40,734 bases of DNA, taken from assembly GCA_013203145.1 (NCBI GenBank), contig JABMOV010000101.1, positions 1 to 40,734 on the forward strand. The letters run 5' to 3'. Made by a program: the position numbers and the translations under genes. The stretch comes from Fidelibacterota bacterium (GTDB lineage: Bacteria > Fidelibacterota > Marinisomatia > Marinisomatales > JABMOV01). Positions within the stretch are counted from its first letter, which is position 1. Every line of letters starts with the position of its first letter. The notes beneath the pieces are model-generated. The model made no database searches. It was not told the origin of the DNA and worked only from the letters and a program-made list of their open reading frames with translations. Positions 25,879 through 34,605 of this stretch are shown one piece after another.

Positions 25879-26190
25879 TTATTTCTCTGGAGATTTATCA
25901 TCATGATCATCGTCGTCGTCTTTCTCAATCTCAAGAATTGTCCCTTCAGAAGATATTTCTATCTCATATTTAACCCCATTTAGCAGCCCTTCGAGCTCAT
26001 AGATAATACCATCTGCTGTTGTTTCAATTTCAGCTTCGGTGATTACAAATTCCGGTAATGTATCCAATGCTACATTAATAATGGATTCTGGTACATCGTC
26101 TAACGGAACTTCTTTTTCTTCTGGTGTAAATGCCATTGACAAACAAATTACTAAAATTACACTTGTGTAAAGAATGTGATTTATTTTCAT
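25879..26190 (-). CDS. Small exported acidic PepSY-like protein
   Basis: A 103-residue protein with a signal peptide (about 1-21, ending SMAFTP). One PepSY-like alpha/beta unit follows: PESIINVALDTLPEFVITEAE, then strands IIYELEGLLNG and KYEIEISSEGTILEIE. The acidic tail is DDDDDHDDK. Proteins of this group in Bacteroidetes are periplasmic and often lie beside two-component genes. This one sits 30 bases downstream of a heme-type hybrid kinase, suggesting a ligand or accessory for that sensor (inference). The Asp-rich tail might bind divalent metal. Confidence 0.75.
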   Translation of the reverse strand: MKINHILYTSVILVICLSMAFTPEEKEVPLDDVPESIINVALDTLPEFVITEAEIETTADGIIYELEGLLNGVKYEIEISSEGTILEIEKDDDDDHDDKSPEK

Positions 26191-26220
26191 TTTTGCAGCC
26201 TTAATCGATGTATCTAGTGG

Positions 26221-28509
26221 TTATTCTTCGAGGTATTTATGGATCAGCTGTGCCAATTTATGTCTATCAATTGGTTTGCTCATGTAATCGTTACATCCTG
26301 CTACCAATACATTTTCTTTATCGGTAACAAAGGCATGTGCGGTTACTGCAATCACTGGAGTATTTTTCCATTTTTCCAGATTTCGCATAAAATGCACGAG
26401 ATCCAAACCATCCTCATTTCCCTGAAGTGATAAATCCAATACTAAAGCAGCGACCGGTTTTGTTTCAAGGTGTTCCTTTGCTTCAACGACAGAGAAAGCA
26501 AAACACATATCAAATGAATTCCTAAGGGTTATTTCGACTAGCCGTTGTGTATCAAGATCATCTTCCACAACCATTACAAGAGGTTTGTGTAATGGTTTTA
26601 TTCCTGTCTGACTTATTGCCATAGGTTCAGGTTCCTCAATTATTATTGGATTTTCTTCTATTTTAAATGTCATAGTAAATGTCGTTCCTTCACCACGAAT
26701 ACTTTTAACATCGAGAGGAATATTATCCAAATCTAAACAGCGTTTTGTCATAGCCAAACCTAGTCCCAACCCCTGATACTTTTTAGTATACCCTGAACTC
26801 TCCTGTGTAAAAGCTTCAAACATGATTTTCATATAATCTTCTGATATTCCAATACCCGTGTCTTCAATAGATAAAATAAAATTACTTCCTTTTTTACTTA
26901 AGTCAATATCTACATGACCTTCATTTGTATATTTGATAGCATTATCGATTAAGTTGGATATTGCCCGGGTCAACGTTGATTCATCTACTTTTATAGGAGC
27001 CTGTTTTACTTTGGAGTTGAAAGTGAGATCAATATCAGAATAATCAATAAGTATAGAAAATTCAATCACGGTATTTTTTACGATGGAATATAAATCGATA
27101 TACTGAGGATTATAATGAAAAGCCCCAGCTTCAATCTGGGATAAATCCAGAATACCATGTACTGTATTAATCAATCGTTGGCTACTATGCCGGATGATAT
27201 CAAAATAACTATGATCCTCTTCGTTTATTTTGTCCTTCGTTAATTCTTCAATAATTTCTGTAAACCCTGAAATCGCATTCAATGGAGTCCGAATTTCATG
27301 GGACATATTTGCAAGAAATTCAGTTTTAACTTTGTTGGCGCGTTGGGCTTCTGAAAGTGCTTTCTCACGCTCTAATTGATATAGCTTAATCTTTGTTATA
27401 TCATGAATAATTGCTCGCGCTGCAACAACTTTTCCATCTACTATTTCCGGTACCGCATTGACAAGGACATTGAGTTTCTTACCAGATTGCGTTTGCATGA
27501 CAGTTTCAAAGTTATGAATGCTATTTCCCTGGAGGACTTCGTCCAGCTTTTCCTCGGCTAACTCTTTATAATCGGGATCTATTAATTCAATAAAAGGTTT
27601 GCGAATATAATCCTCTTTCTCGTACCCCATTAATTGCAATTCGGCATTATTGGCATCAATGATTTGTCCATTAGTGTCAACAATATGAATCATGTCTAAG
27701 GCGTCGTCAAACAATCCTTGATATTTTTTTACACTGTTATAGAGTTCCCGCTGTTTTTGACTAGCTTCACGAATATATTTATTGTTTCGCCATCCGAGAA
27801 AACCGATACCAAACATCCCTATAAGCCATATCAAGGAATAGGTTTCATAGAGACCTATAATGACATTTTTGGCAGAAGCGACGAACGACGCAATAGGGAC
27901 ATTTATACTAACTCCCCCACGAACATCTCCAAGTTCGTACCCCTGTTGTTCATGACATTTTAGACATCCCTGTTTAACAATTAAGGGCTCCATATATTTA
28001 AGATTTTCATTGCCATCTATCGTGACTATTTCCGATATTTCAGTTTCACCTTGCTCAAATAACTGCAGCGCTTTTCTCTCCCAATCATCTGGGGCATTAT
28101 CGGGATTTAAAGGAATTAGGCTCGTGATATGACCTTTTGCGCCAAACATATCGCTGTACTCTGACATGAGTTGTCTAAGCATATAAGCCGGGTTCATAAG
28201 GGTGAGCTTTTTCCCCTCGAGTGTTACAATATCACGATCTGGGATATGATCTAAATAGGGATTGGGTGGTGTTCGTTCATTAATTGGGACATAGACTCCA
28301 CCGTGTTTTGTAGCCCACAGACGAAATGCGAGATCTTTTTGAAAATGAATTTTAGCTGTATTTCTTGCCAGTATATAAGTTTGACGATTTTCAACATAAA
28401 CATTCCATGCCAAAGAAATGCCAATAAATATAGTCCAGGTTACAATCCCCAAAACGAAGATTCGTTTGGCTCTTGCTAATCTTTTCTCACCCTCACGTGG
28501 ATAACTCAA
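26221..28509 (-). CDS. Hybrid histidine kinase with c-type heme (DUF3365-like) sensor, PAS and receiver
   Basis: A 762-residue membrane sensor. Helix 1 spans about 15-38. A periplasmic DUF3365/Tll0287-like domain (about 45-212) carries CLKCH at 182-186, a single c-type heme site. Helix 2 spans about 217-240. A PAS domain (~262-375), HisKA with phospho-acceptor His404 in MSHEIRTPLN, HATPase_c (NLIDNAIKYTNEG, DTGIGI, GLGLGLA) and a C-terminal receiver (VMVVEDD, VLDLSLQG, MSKPIDRHK) follow. The likely input is redox state, O2 or NO at the heme. No HTH output is fused and no response regulator is adjacent. It is first in an apparent operon with the PepSY-like protein and TauE permease. Confidence 0.92.
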   Translation of the reverse strand: MSYPREGEKRLARAKRIFVLGIVTWTIFIGISLAWNVYVENRQTYILARNTAKIHFQKDLAFRLWATKHGGVYVPINERTPPNPYLDHIPDRDIVTLEGKKLTLMNPAYMLRQLMSEYSDMFGAKGHITSLIPLNPDNAPDDWERKALQLFEQGETEISEIVTIDGNENLKYMEPLIVKQGCLKCHEQQGYELGDVRGGVSINVPIASFVASAKNVIIGLYETYSLIWLIGMFGIGFLGWRNNKYIREASQKQRELYNSVKKYQGLFDDALDMIHIVDTNGQIIDANNAELQLMGYEKEDYIRKPFIELIDPDYKELAEEKLDEVLQGNSIHNFETVMQTQSGKKLNVLVNAVPEIVDGKVVAARAIIHDITKIKLYQLEREKALSEAQRANKVKTEFLANMSHEIRTPLNAISGFTEIIEELTKDKINEEDHSYFDIIRHSSQRLINTVHGILDLSQIEAGAFHYNPQYIDLYSIVKNTVIEFSILIDYSDIDLTFNSKVKQAPIKVDESTLTRAISNLIDNAIKYTNEGHVDIDLSKKGSNFILSIEDTGIGISEDYMKIMFEAFTQESSGYTKKYQGLGLGLAMTKRCLDLDNIPLDVKSIRGEGTTFTMTFKIEENPIIIEEPEPMAISQTGIKPLHKPLVMVVEDDLDTQRLVEITLRNSFDMCFAFSVVEAKEHLETKPVAALVLDLSLQGNEDGLDLVHFMRNLEKWKNTPVIAVTAHAFVTDKENVLVAGCNDYMSKPIDRHKLAQLIHKYLEE

Positions 28510-28655
28510 ACAGATCCCCCTGTAAATTATGAGTTAGTTTATTAGGACCTCATTGCAACTCAAATATATATAGAATCCTTTGAATAATCCTAGATGATAG
28601 AAATGAAGTAAATTAGGTAGAGATGGTAACTGATTTGGTTAGTGGAAATACACCT

Positions 28656-29246
28656 TTAATCGATTTTCAAAACCATGCTCAATTGATTATCAGTTATTTG
28701 AAGATAATCATTATATGTTTTAGGAAATTGTCTATTTAAATAGAAAAGTAGAATTCCAATAACATTATAGCGTAATTGCGCCTTCTTAGATTCAATTATT
28801 GCTTCGTTCAAATAATGTGTTTCAAGAAAATAATCCCATTCTTGTTGATTGACCCGATCCAAAAAAGAATTAATAAGATCAATTGTGGAGTGTTTTTTTG
28901 CAATAGTCGAAGGATTCTCGATATAAAAAAGTGTGAAAATACCAGGGTATTGAATAAAATATTTCATAAAGGATTTTGTTCTTATTTTGATCCGATCAAA
29001 TCCCATATCAAGGTTTTTTGAATCCCGATCAATCTGTTCGAGACATTCCTCTTGGAAATCGACGGTACATTCAAACACCAAATCCTTAATATTCGTAAAA
29101 TAATTATAGAGGGTGGCATAGGAATACCCAGCTTGCTCAGCCACGTTTCGTACACTGATGGCGCGCATTCCCTCACCACGGATGATTTCTTTTGCAGCCT
29201 GAATAAAATATTCCCTCATGCGTTGTTCTTGGATCTTGTTTTGCAT
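28656..29246 (-). CDS. TetR/AcrR family transcriptional regulator
   Basis: A 196-residue protein with an N-terminal TetR HTH: AAKEIIRGEGMRAISVRNVAEQ then AGYSYATLYNYFTNIKDLV at about residues 18-58. The C-terminal ligand domain is not assignable and has no recognised effector signature. A perfect 9-3-9 palindrome centred at 29290 lies 34 bases before the start, where autoregulation would act. No divergent partner gene is present; the upstream neighbour runs in the same direction and ends at 29364. Target genes are unknown. Confidence 0.88.
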   Translation of the reverse strand: MQNKIQEQRMREYFIQAAKEIIRGEGMRAISVRNVAEQAGYSYATLYNYFTNIKDLVFECTVDFQEECLEQIDRDSKNLDMGFDRIKIRTKSFMKYFIQYPGIFTLFYIENPSTIAKKHSTIDLINSFLDRVNQQEWDYFLETHYLNEAIIESKKAQLRYNVIGILLFYLNRQFPKTYNDYLQITDNQLSMVLKID

Positions 29247-29279
29247 TATCGATTCCTATTTAGTCATAATTGAATAGGC

Positions 29280-29300
29280 AATATTAACACTGTTAATATT
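29280..29300. promoter_or_regulatory. Probable TetR-type operator (perfect palindrome)
   Basis: AATATTAAC (29280-29288) and GTTAATATT (29292-29300) are exact inverted repeats with a 3-base spacer, just upstream of the tetR-family gene. Size and position suit an autoregulatory operator. The half-site GTTAATATT also occurs at 30698-30706 directly before the PAP2 gene. Confidence 0.6.
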
Positions 29301-29363
29301 ATGAACAACGATATATTATACTGATATAATGGGAAAATGGAAAAAAGGACTTAATAGAGGGAT

Positions 29364-29939
29364 CTACAAGAGTTCTTCAATCATCCGTTTATATTCTGCG
29401 ATGATTTCTTTTTCATTTCCCGGTGTATACGTCATGTGGATAGTATGAAACTGAAAATCTTTATCAATGATGACAACGGAAGGAAGCTCTTCAACACCCA
29501 TGGCTTTGGTAATTGTGGAATCCTTGTCATAAACGAAATGCAAATTATGCGTTGTATTCTTCACGAAGGATTTCACAGCATCAAAAGAGTCACGACCAAC
29601 ATTTACTGCGATAATGGCCACATCAAGATTCATATTAAAGTATTCCTCAAGGGCGGCCATTTCAGGCATCAGTTGCATTGAGGGCATCGAGTGGGTATCC
29701 CAGAAATCCAGCAGCACAACTTTATTTGCTAACTCCCCGGAATGAACCGATTCGCCATCAATTGTCTGAAACTGAAATTCCATAGACGTTGCCGATCGCT
29801 TTCCTCCAGCAATAATATTCGTCCATGGGATCACCAAAAAAGATAAAATAATAATAAATGAGAAATTCTTACTTGGAATCAAATCTCTGAATGAAATGGA
29901 AATGATTCTGGATAGAAAAGGTTGCAAATTATGTCGCAT
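29364..29939 (-). CDS. TlpA-like thioredoxin-fold protein lacking the CXXC cysteines
   Basis: A 191-residue protein with an N-terminal hydrophobic anchor or signal (about 27-44) and a thioredoxin/AhpC-TSA fold: VVLLDFWDTHSMPSMQLMPE, AIIAVNVGRDSFDAV and GVEELPSVVIIDKD with the cis-Pro. The redox motif WCxxC is replaced by H83-S-M-P-S, so both cysteines (positions 84 and 87) are Ser. The protein therefore cannot act as a disulfide oxidoreductase and may be a chaperone or binding protein. GGGAG lies before the ATG. No co-transcribed partner is obvious. Confidence 0.85.
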   Translation of the reverse strand: MRHNLQPFLSRIISISFRDLIPSKNFSFIIILSFLVIPWTNIIAGGKRSATSMEFQFQTIDGESVHSGELANKVVLLDFWDTHSMPSMQLMPEMAALEEYFNMNLDVAIIAVNVGRDSFDAVKSFVKNTTHNLHFVYDKDSTITKAMGVEELPSVVIIDKDFQFHTIHMTYTPGNEKEIIAEYKRMIEELL

Positions 29940-30110
29940 CCTACTGCTCCCGATTATTGTTGAATAATATTGTGTAATATCATGTGGCTCGGTTCAATAG
30001 ACACAATTGTTATGCCAAAATCTGGGAATATTTTCTAAGTGCAATACAACCAATAAAATAAAAATTATTACGATCCTTTAAATCTTTAGAAATTATATAT
30101 AATGCGTATA

Positions 30111-30137
30111 TAAATTATATCAACTTGATATAATTTA
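30111..30137. repeat. AT-rich 13-bp perfect inverted repeat at the trmO 3' end
   Basis: Bases 30111-30123 and 30125-30137 are perfect reverse complements around a single C (core ATATCAACTTGATAT). The last bases form the trmO stop codon. It could be a terminator without a T tract, an mRNA 3' stem or a binding site. A partial echo, AAATTATAT, lies just beyond. Confidence 0.5.
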
Positions 30138-30608
30138 ATCTTCAGGAGTAGTATCCCAATAATCTATCATCACTTCATGAGACCAAGTCGGTTGAACAAT
30201 CTTTTCTTTCGGAAGAAATTCAGCCATAATTGGTTTGATATCCAGCACAGGAGTTCCATCAATGGCATCAAGACCTTTCACGCGCAAATGAGTTCCTTTA
30301 CAATCAATTACACGAACAATAGTAGAACCGATTCGGTTGGGTCGGTTTTTTCCTCGTTGAGCAAAGATACCAACTTTCGGCCAACCACTATTATTTCTGG
30401 GATGTCTACTGCCAATCTGAATCTTTTCAGGGGGAACCTGATGAAAGAAAAACAAGATTTCTGCATGGGAGAATTCTTCAATACCCGCTAATGCTTCAGG
30501 TGAAAATTGTTTGGTGAGAACTATTTCTGATTCAATATCTCCCCAGTGATCGTCACGAATCTCTTTTCGAGTATTTTTAATAAAGCCAATCGGATTCAAT
30601 TCTATCAT
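30135..30608 (-). CDS. trmO: TrmO-like tRNA m6t6A37 methyltransferase (TsaA domain)
   Basis: 157 residues from the chosen ATG (MIELNPIGFIKN), which has GAGGG just upstream. A longer frame adds 14 residues without homology. It matches the TrmO/YaeB (UPF0066, TsaA) family: HAEILFFFHQVP, SRHPRNNSGWP, GIFAQRGKNRPNRIGSTIV and GLDAIDGTPVLDIKP. Family members methylate N6 of t6A37 in tRNA using SAM. The E. coli enzyme is longer (C-terminal extension), while short forms like this are common. It stands alone, with its 3' end in an AT palindrome. Confidence 0.88.
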   Translation of the reverse strand: MIELNPIGFIKNTRKEIRDDHWGDIESEIVLTKQFSPEALAGIEEFSHAEILFFFHQVPPEKIQIGSRHPRNNSGWPKVGIFAQRGKNRPNRIGSTIVRVIDCKGTHLRVKGLDAIDGTPVLDIKPIMAEFLPKEKIVQPTWSHEVMIDYWDTTPED

Positions 30609-30711
30609 ATTTCCCTCAACCTTATCCATTTTTAACCACGGTTGATACAATGCTCATTTATTTAACGTTAACACTATTGCTGAAACTACTGATTCTGGTT
30701 AATATTGGTTT

Positions 30712-31485
30712 ATGAAAAATCAACAGACATTCATTCTAGGGTTACTTACAGTTCTAACATTTCAAATAGTGTCACCTCTGCATGGTCAACCTGCAAAATC
30801 AGATTATATTCGTGCTTTCTCCGAATTAGGTCTATTTCTATCAATGGAATACGGCTGGAAGGAAAGTATCACACCAGATTCACCACGGTTTACCGAACCG
30901 AATAAATTCGATCAATATTTCAGGGATAACCTCATGTGGGACTCAACGAAAATAGATCAGGCCAAGAAGAAGAGCGATCAATTACTCTACGGTGTATTTC
31001 TAGGCAGTTTACCTTGGACACCTTTATTATCACACGAGGATTTCAAATCATTATTGCTCGTTAATGTAGAACTTGTGGCGATAAATGGATTAATAACAAA
31101 TTTTGCCAAAGCTGCTGTTGGCAGGCAAAGACCATCATCCTATTATGGAACCTGGGAGGATGAAGACGAAGGAAACTTATCCTTTTTTAGTGGGCATACC
31201 AGCCACGCTTTTGCTATTGGGACATCCACGGCAATGATGCTTTCTCGATCATATCCCGAAAGAGAAAAATGGATTTGGGGAACGACCATGTCATTAGCTG
31301 CAGCTACAGGTTATTTCCGTATTGCCGCAGATAAGCATTATATGACAGATGTTCTTGGTGGAGCCGTTGTTGGCTCAATGATTGGATATTATGTGCAAAA
31401 ACGAACTACTTCGAAATATTTCCCAGCGATTTCAGCGTCGCAAACTCAAAATACTACCCTGTATAGTTTCGAGTGGAATATTTAG
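30712..31485 (+). CDS. PAP2-family phosphatase (lipid phosphatase-like), exported or membrane
   Basis: A 257-residue protein with a signal or anchor (about 6-24). The three PAP2 motifs are present: KAAVGRQRP, then FSGHTSHAF, then the FRIAADKHYMTDVLGG His/Asp motif. Family members dephosphorylate phosphatidic acid, undecaprenyl diphosphate or lipid A-type substrates on the outer face of the inner membrane. Which one applies here is unknown. There is little Shine-Dalgarno signal before the ATG. A GTTAATATT half-site lies 6 bases before the start, matching the nearby TetR palindrome arm. Confidence 0.87.
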   Translation: MKNQQTFILGLLTVLTFQIVSPLHGQPAKSDYIRAFSELGLFLSMEYGWKESITPDSPRFTEPNKFDQYFRDNLMWDSTKIDQAKKKSDQLLYGVFLGSLPWTPLLSHEDFKSLLLVNVELVAINGLITNFAKAAVGRQRPSSYYGTWEDEDEGNLSFFSGHTSHAFAIGTSTAMMLSRSYPEREKWIWGTTMSLAAATGYFRIAADKHYMTDVLGGAVVGSMIGYYVQKRTTSKYFPAISASQTQNTTLYSFEWNI

Positions 31486-31502
31486 TTATACCATATATAT
31501 AA

Positions 31503-32006
31503 TTAAGATAAATCAGCTTTTCGTTTAGCCGTTAACGTTTCAATATCTAATCGTAAAACCGTTGTACGTTTCAACATGGAATCCTCATAAGTCCATTCGT
31601 CTTTTTCAGTATATTGCCCCATTAGAAGATTAAGACCTACCATTTTTTCTTCCTTAGTGCTAAGGATGTGAATTCGACCATAACCTACCACACTTTGAAA
31701 GGTCATCGTATAATCACAGGCAATTTCACCAGGGACAAGGACATGATCCGTATCCATTTGAAAACATACATAGTTATTTTTCTTAATTAGATCAATTTTT
31801 CGTCCTGTGTTGGCACAATGAAAGTATAACCGAGAAGGATTTCCACGAACATACCCAAAATTCATAGCAACCATATATGGCGTATTATTATCAGCGAAGG
31901 CAATCCTGCATACATCAGCTTTTTTGATGATTGCCTCAATATCATCAATCTGAGTGATCTGTCGATCCTTCCGGCGCATTTTTAATGGAAGTTTTTCACT
32001 CATCAT
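31503..32006 (-). CDS. NimA-like pyridoxamine 5'-phosphate oxidase-fold flavoprotein
   Basis: 167 residues from the ATG at 32006, which overlaps the preceding stop (tandem ATGATG). A longer frame to 32033 is possible but starts inside the upstream gene. Marks are a split-barrel FMN-binding fold with ADVCRIAFADNNTPYMVAMN, NPSRLYFHCANTGRK (flavin phosphate loop) and FQSVVGYGRI. Related proteins are annotated as nitroimidazole-resistance (Nim) or PPOX-class flavoproteins, and the substrate is unknown. It is translationally coupled to the small membrane protein gene before it. Confidence 0.82.
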   Translation of the reverse strand: MMSEKLPLKMRRKDRQITQIDDIEAIIKKADVCRIAFADNNTPYMVAMNFGYVRGNPSRLYFHCANTGRKIDLIKKNNYVCFQMDTDHVLVPGEIACDYTMTFQSVVGYGRIHILSTKEEKMVGLNLLMGQYTEKDEWTYEDSMLKRTTVLRLDIETLTAKRKADLS

Positions 32007-32193
32007 TTTTTTCTTCATAGTCCCGTTTTTCATTCAAAGTGCTAATAAGAAATAAACCGCCAACGCCTATCATAACAGTTCCGATTGTACCGGGAGTTGT
32101 TCCAAGGGACGAATTCATGACAACGCCAAAAGCAATAAGGATTATTGCAAAGAATCCTTTTCGTCTATAAGGAGGGTAAATACGGTTAGTCAT
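31996..32193 (-). CDS. Small membrane protein, unknown function
   Basis: 65 residues: a basic N-terminus (MTNRIYPPYRRKG), two hydrophobic helices (about 14-27 and 36-51) and a charged C-terminus. No family was recognised. The stop codon lies inside the start region of the downstream flavoprotein gene, which argues that it is a real, coupled cistron. AAGGA stands upstream, but about 13 bases from the ATG, so initiation may be weak. Confidence 0.6.
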   Translation of the reverse strand: MTNRIYPPYRRKGFFAIILIAFGVVMNSSLGTTPGTIGTVMIGVGGLFLISTLNEKRDYEEKNDE

Positions 32194-32273
32194 TTAGCTC
32201 AGTTTCCTTATTATGCAAATGGTTAAAATATATTCGTGCCTATTTATAAATGAATTTCACATTAACATCGTGA

Positions 32274-33428
32274 TTACGCAGTAACTTTTTTTAGTGTAAA
32301 TGAAAATGTGCAACCATTCCCATCATTGCTCTCTACCGCCACATCACCATCAAGCTTATTTATTATTCGTTTAACGATAGATAATCCTAATCCATGCCCT
32401 TTGATAATTTTGTGTTGCACTTTCTCGGGTGCATCAAATAAAATGGCTTGATCATCAGGTGACAATCCGGCACCATTGTCTTTAATCCAAAATTGAATCA
32501 TATTATTATCAACATCTTGACATCCAATTTCAACTATCGGCGGATTTCCACCGTATTTAATCGCATTACTAATGTAATTATACCATACTTCTTCAATCCA
32601 TGGACCATAACCCAATACCTGGCAAATTTTATCTTTGAACTGAAACTCTGGTCTTTTTTCGCGGATTAAATAATCCAGTCGTTCCAAAGCTTTATTCATT
32701 TGTTCCTTCATGTTTACAGTTTCGAGTTTTACATCTTTTTTGCGCATGCTGGCGAATAGAAGTAATTCATTAATAATGTTGCTCATATTTTTAGAATTTT
32801 TTGCAACAATACCGATGAGTTTCTGTCTCTCCTCTGAAGCCATTTCCGGGTTTTTGTGTATCAAATCGCTAAAGCCAACAACGCTTGTGAGAATTCCTTT
32901 TAAATCATGGGCAACCGTATGAGCAAATGCATCCAGCTCAATGTTGCGTTCTTTTAATTCATCCTGAGCAATTTTTCGCTGAGTAATATCTGTTATAAAA
33001 GCCATCCCAAGTTGCCCGCCTTCAGTACTTAGATAACTCAAGCTGATTTCAACTGGGAACTCTGTTCCGTTCTTGCGGACACCCCATAATTCATAGTCAG
33101 ATCCCATGGGTCGTACCGTAGGTGCTAAAAAATAGTGTGTAATATGACCATGATGGTTTTTGTGAAATCGCTTTGGAAGTAAAAAAGATATTGGTTGACC
33201 TACTAATTCGTCTTTAGTGTATCCAAAAAGGCCACAGCTTCTGTTATTGACACGAATGATTAGACCCTTTTCGTTAATGACTACAACACCTTCAGTAATA
33301 GATTCTAATAATGTACGCACCGTTATATCTTCATGGAAAAAACTAAGAGAATCCGATACAACTTTTAGTGTTTCAAATTCTTCTTTAAGTTTATAAATCT
33401 GATCTAAAATGTCATCAGTTTTTTTCAT
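32274..33428 (-). CDS. PAS-domain sensor histidine kinase (cytoplasmic)
   Basis: A 384-residue soluble kinase with no membrane helix. An N-terminal coil (1-38) leads to one PAS domain (about 40-150; LLESITEGVVVINEKG, NGTEFPVEISLSYL, ending MAFITDITQRK). HisKA follows with phospho-acceptor His174 in FAHTVAHDLKG, then HATPase_c (YISNAIKYGGNPP, KDNGAGLSPDD, GHGLGLSIVKRI). The architecture matches the bacteriophytochrome-like/FixL-type HTVAHDLK kinase group. No response regulator lies nearby, so it is an orphan. It is divergent from tatD. Confidence 0.9.
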   Translation of the reverse strand: MKKTDDILDQIYKLKEEFETLKVVSDSLSFFHEDITVRTLLESITEGVVVINEKGLIIRVNNRSCGLFGYTKDELVGQPISFLLPKRFHKNHHGHITHYFLAPTVRPMGSDYELWGVRKNGTEFPVEISLSYLSTEGGQLGMAFITDITQRKIAQDELKERNIELDAFAHTVAHDLKGILTSVVGFSDLIHKNPEMASEERQKLIGIVAKNSKNMSNIINELLLFASMRKKDVKLETVNMKEQMNKALERLDYLIREKRPEFQFKDKICQVLGYGPWIEEVWYNYISNAIKYGGNPPIVEIGCQDVDNNMIQFWIKDNGAGLSPDDQAILFDAPEKVQHKIIKGHGLGLSIVKRIINKLDGDVAVESNDGNGCTFSFTLKKVTA

Positions 33429-33587
33429 AACGAACTCTTAGGTAAATGTGTTTCAAAATATTTTCCATTATAATTTAATGACATTATTTTCTTATTGTCG
33501 CGAATAAATACTTTTCTTATTTTGTTCGAATTAAATAAATCTAATTATGTATTTCATTACTATACCCAAATAAATCCAAATTTGCCC

Positions 33588-34343
33588 ATGCTTATAGACA
33601 CCCATTGCCATCTATATCTCAAGGATTTGGATACTGAGCTGCCTGAAGTGCTACATCGCGCAGAGGAGGCGGGAGTTACCCGCATGATTTGTCCAGCCAT
33701 TGGAATTGAAACAGCACACACTGCTCTGAATCTTGCGAATCTATATGAGAATATCTATGCCGCAGCCGGGATTCACCCAAATTATACAAGTGATTTACCA
33801 GAAGATTATTTGGATCAATTAAAACCATTTTTTAGTGAAAAGAAAGTGGTTGCAGTGGGGGAGATTGGTCTTGATTATTACTGGGATTATGCATTGCCGG
33901 AAATTCAGAAAAAGCGCTTTGCTGAACAGGTTGAATTGGCAAAATCCATAGATTTACCAATCATTGTCCATAATCGTGATGCCGATGCTGATGTGATTGA
34001 AATTCTAAAATCTGTTGGACATAATAGGGGCGTTGCCCATTGTTTCTCAAGCGATTATCTCACGGCAAAAGCATTTTTAGACTTAGGCTTTTATATTTCA
34101 TTCGCTGGAAATCTCACATTTAAAAACACCAACCTCAGGGATATTGCTAAAGCAATCCCATTAGAAATGACATTGGTTGAGACCGATTCACCATTTTTGA
34201 GCCCAATGCCATTTCGTGGTAAACGAAATGAACCAGCAAGAACAAAATTGATTGCTGAGGAGCTGGCAAAAGTTTATCACACTACGTTTGAGGAAATAGC
34301 TCAAAAAACGACTGAGAATGCAAGGAATTTATTTAAACTGTAA
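33588..34343 (+). CDS. tatD: TatD family metal-dependent hydrolase (DNase)
   Basis: 251 residues from the ATG at 33588, which starts MLIDTHCHLYL as in all TatD proteins. An in-frame TTG at 33495 would add 31 unrelated residues. Metal ligands are visible: DTHCH, GEIGLDYY, IIVHNRDAD, AHCFS and ETDSPFLSP. The protein is a cytoplasmic 3'-5' exonuclease/DNase-like hydrolase by family. Its 3' end matters here: the part encoding about IPLEMTLVETDSPFLSPMPF is repeated twice downstream as gene fragments, one per inserted block. The last ~25 residues differ from those fragments. There is no Shine-Dalgarno site. Confidence 0.93.
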   Translation: MLIDTHCHLYLKDLDTELPEVLHRAEEAGVTRMICPAIGIETAHTALNLANLYENIYAAAGIHPNYTSDLPEDYLDQLKPFFSEKKVVAVGEIGLDYYWDYALPEIQKKRFAEQVELAKSIDLPIIVHNRDADADVIEILKSVGHNRGVAHCFSSDYLTAKAFLDLGFYISFAGNLTFKNTNLRDIAKAIPLEMTLVETDSPFLSPMPFRGKRNEPARTKLIAEELAKVYHTTFEEIAQKTTENARNLFKL

Positions 34344-34374
34344 TATTTCTTAGCTAAAGAAATATTACAGTTTT
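34338..34374 (+). terminator. Hairpin terminator overlapping the tatD stop codon
   Basis: CTGTAATATTTCTT (34338-34351) and AAGAAATATTACAG (34357-34370) form a perfect 14-bp stem with a 5-base loop and are followed by TTTT. The stem begins in the last codon, so tatD transcription should end here. Confidence 0.75.
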
Positions 34375-34605
34375 GAGTATCGGTATTAATATTAATTGAA
34401 ATAAAAACAACAATATATATTACGCTTCTTGATAATTAATGGAGTACCTTCAGGTCTGGTTTATTCCACTTTTGACATCAATCAAGACTCCTATTTGCTG
34501 TATACAAAATAACATCTGTCATGTCAGCAATTGAATACAAATTGAATGGCAGGTAGTCTGGCCGGTATTTATTTGTATCTATGCACTATTAACCAAGGAA
34601 ATTTT

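Noticed and set aside
34375..34605. Sigma-70 promoter TTGACA (34473 region) with TATACA before the Ceo-like gene
   Set aside because: The two hexamers are about 23 bases apart, too far for a standard promoter, so it was not annotated.
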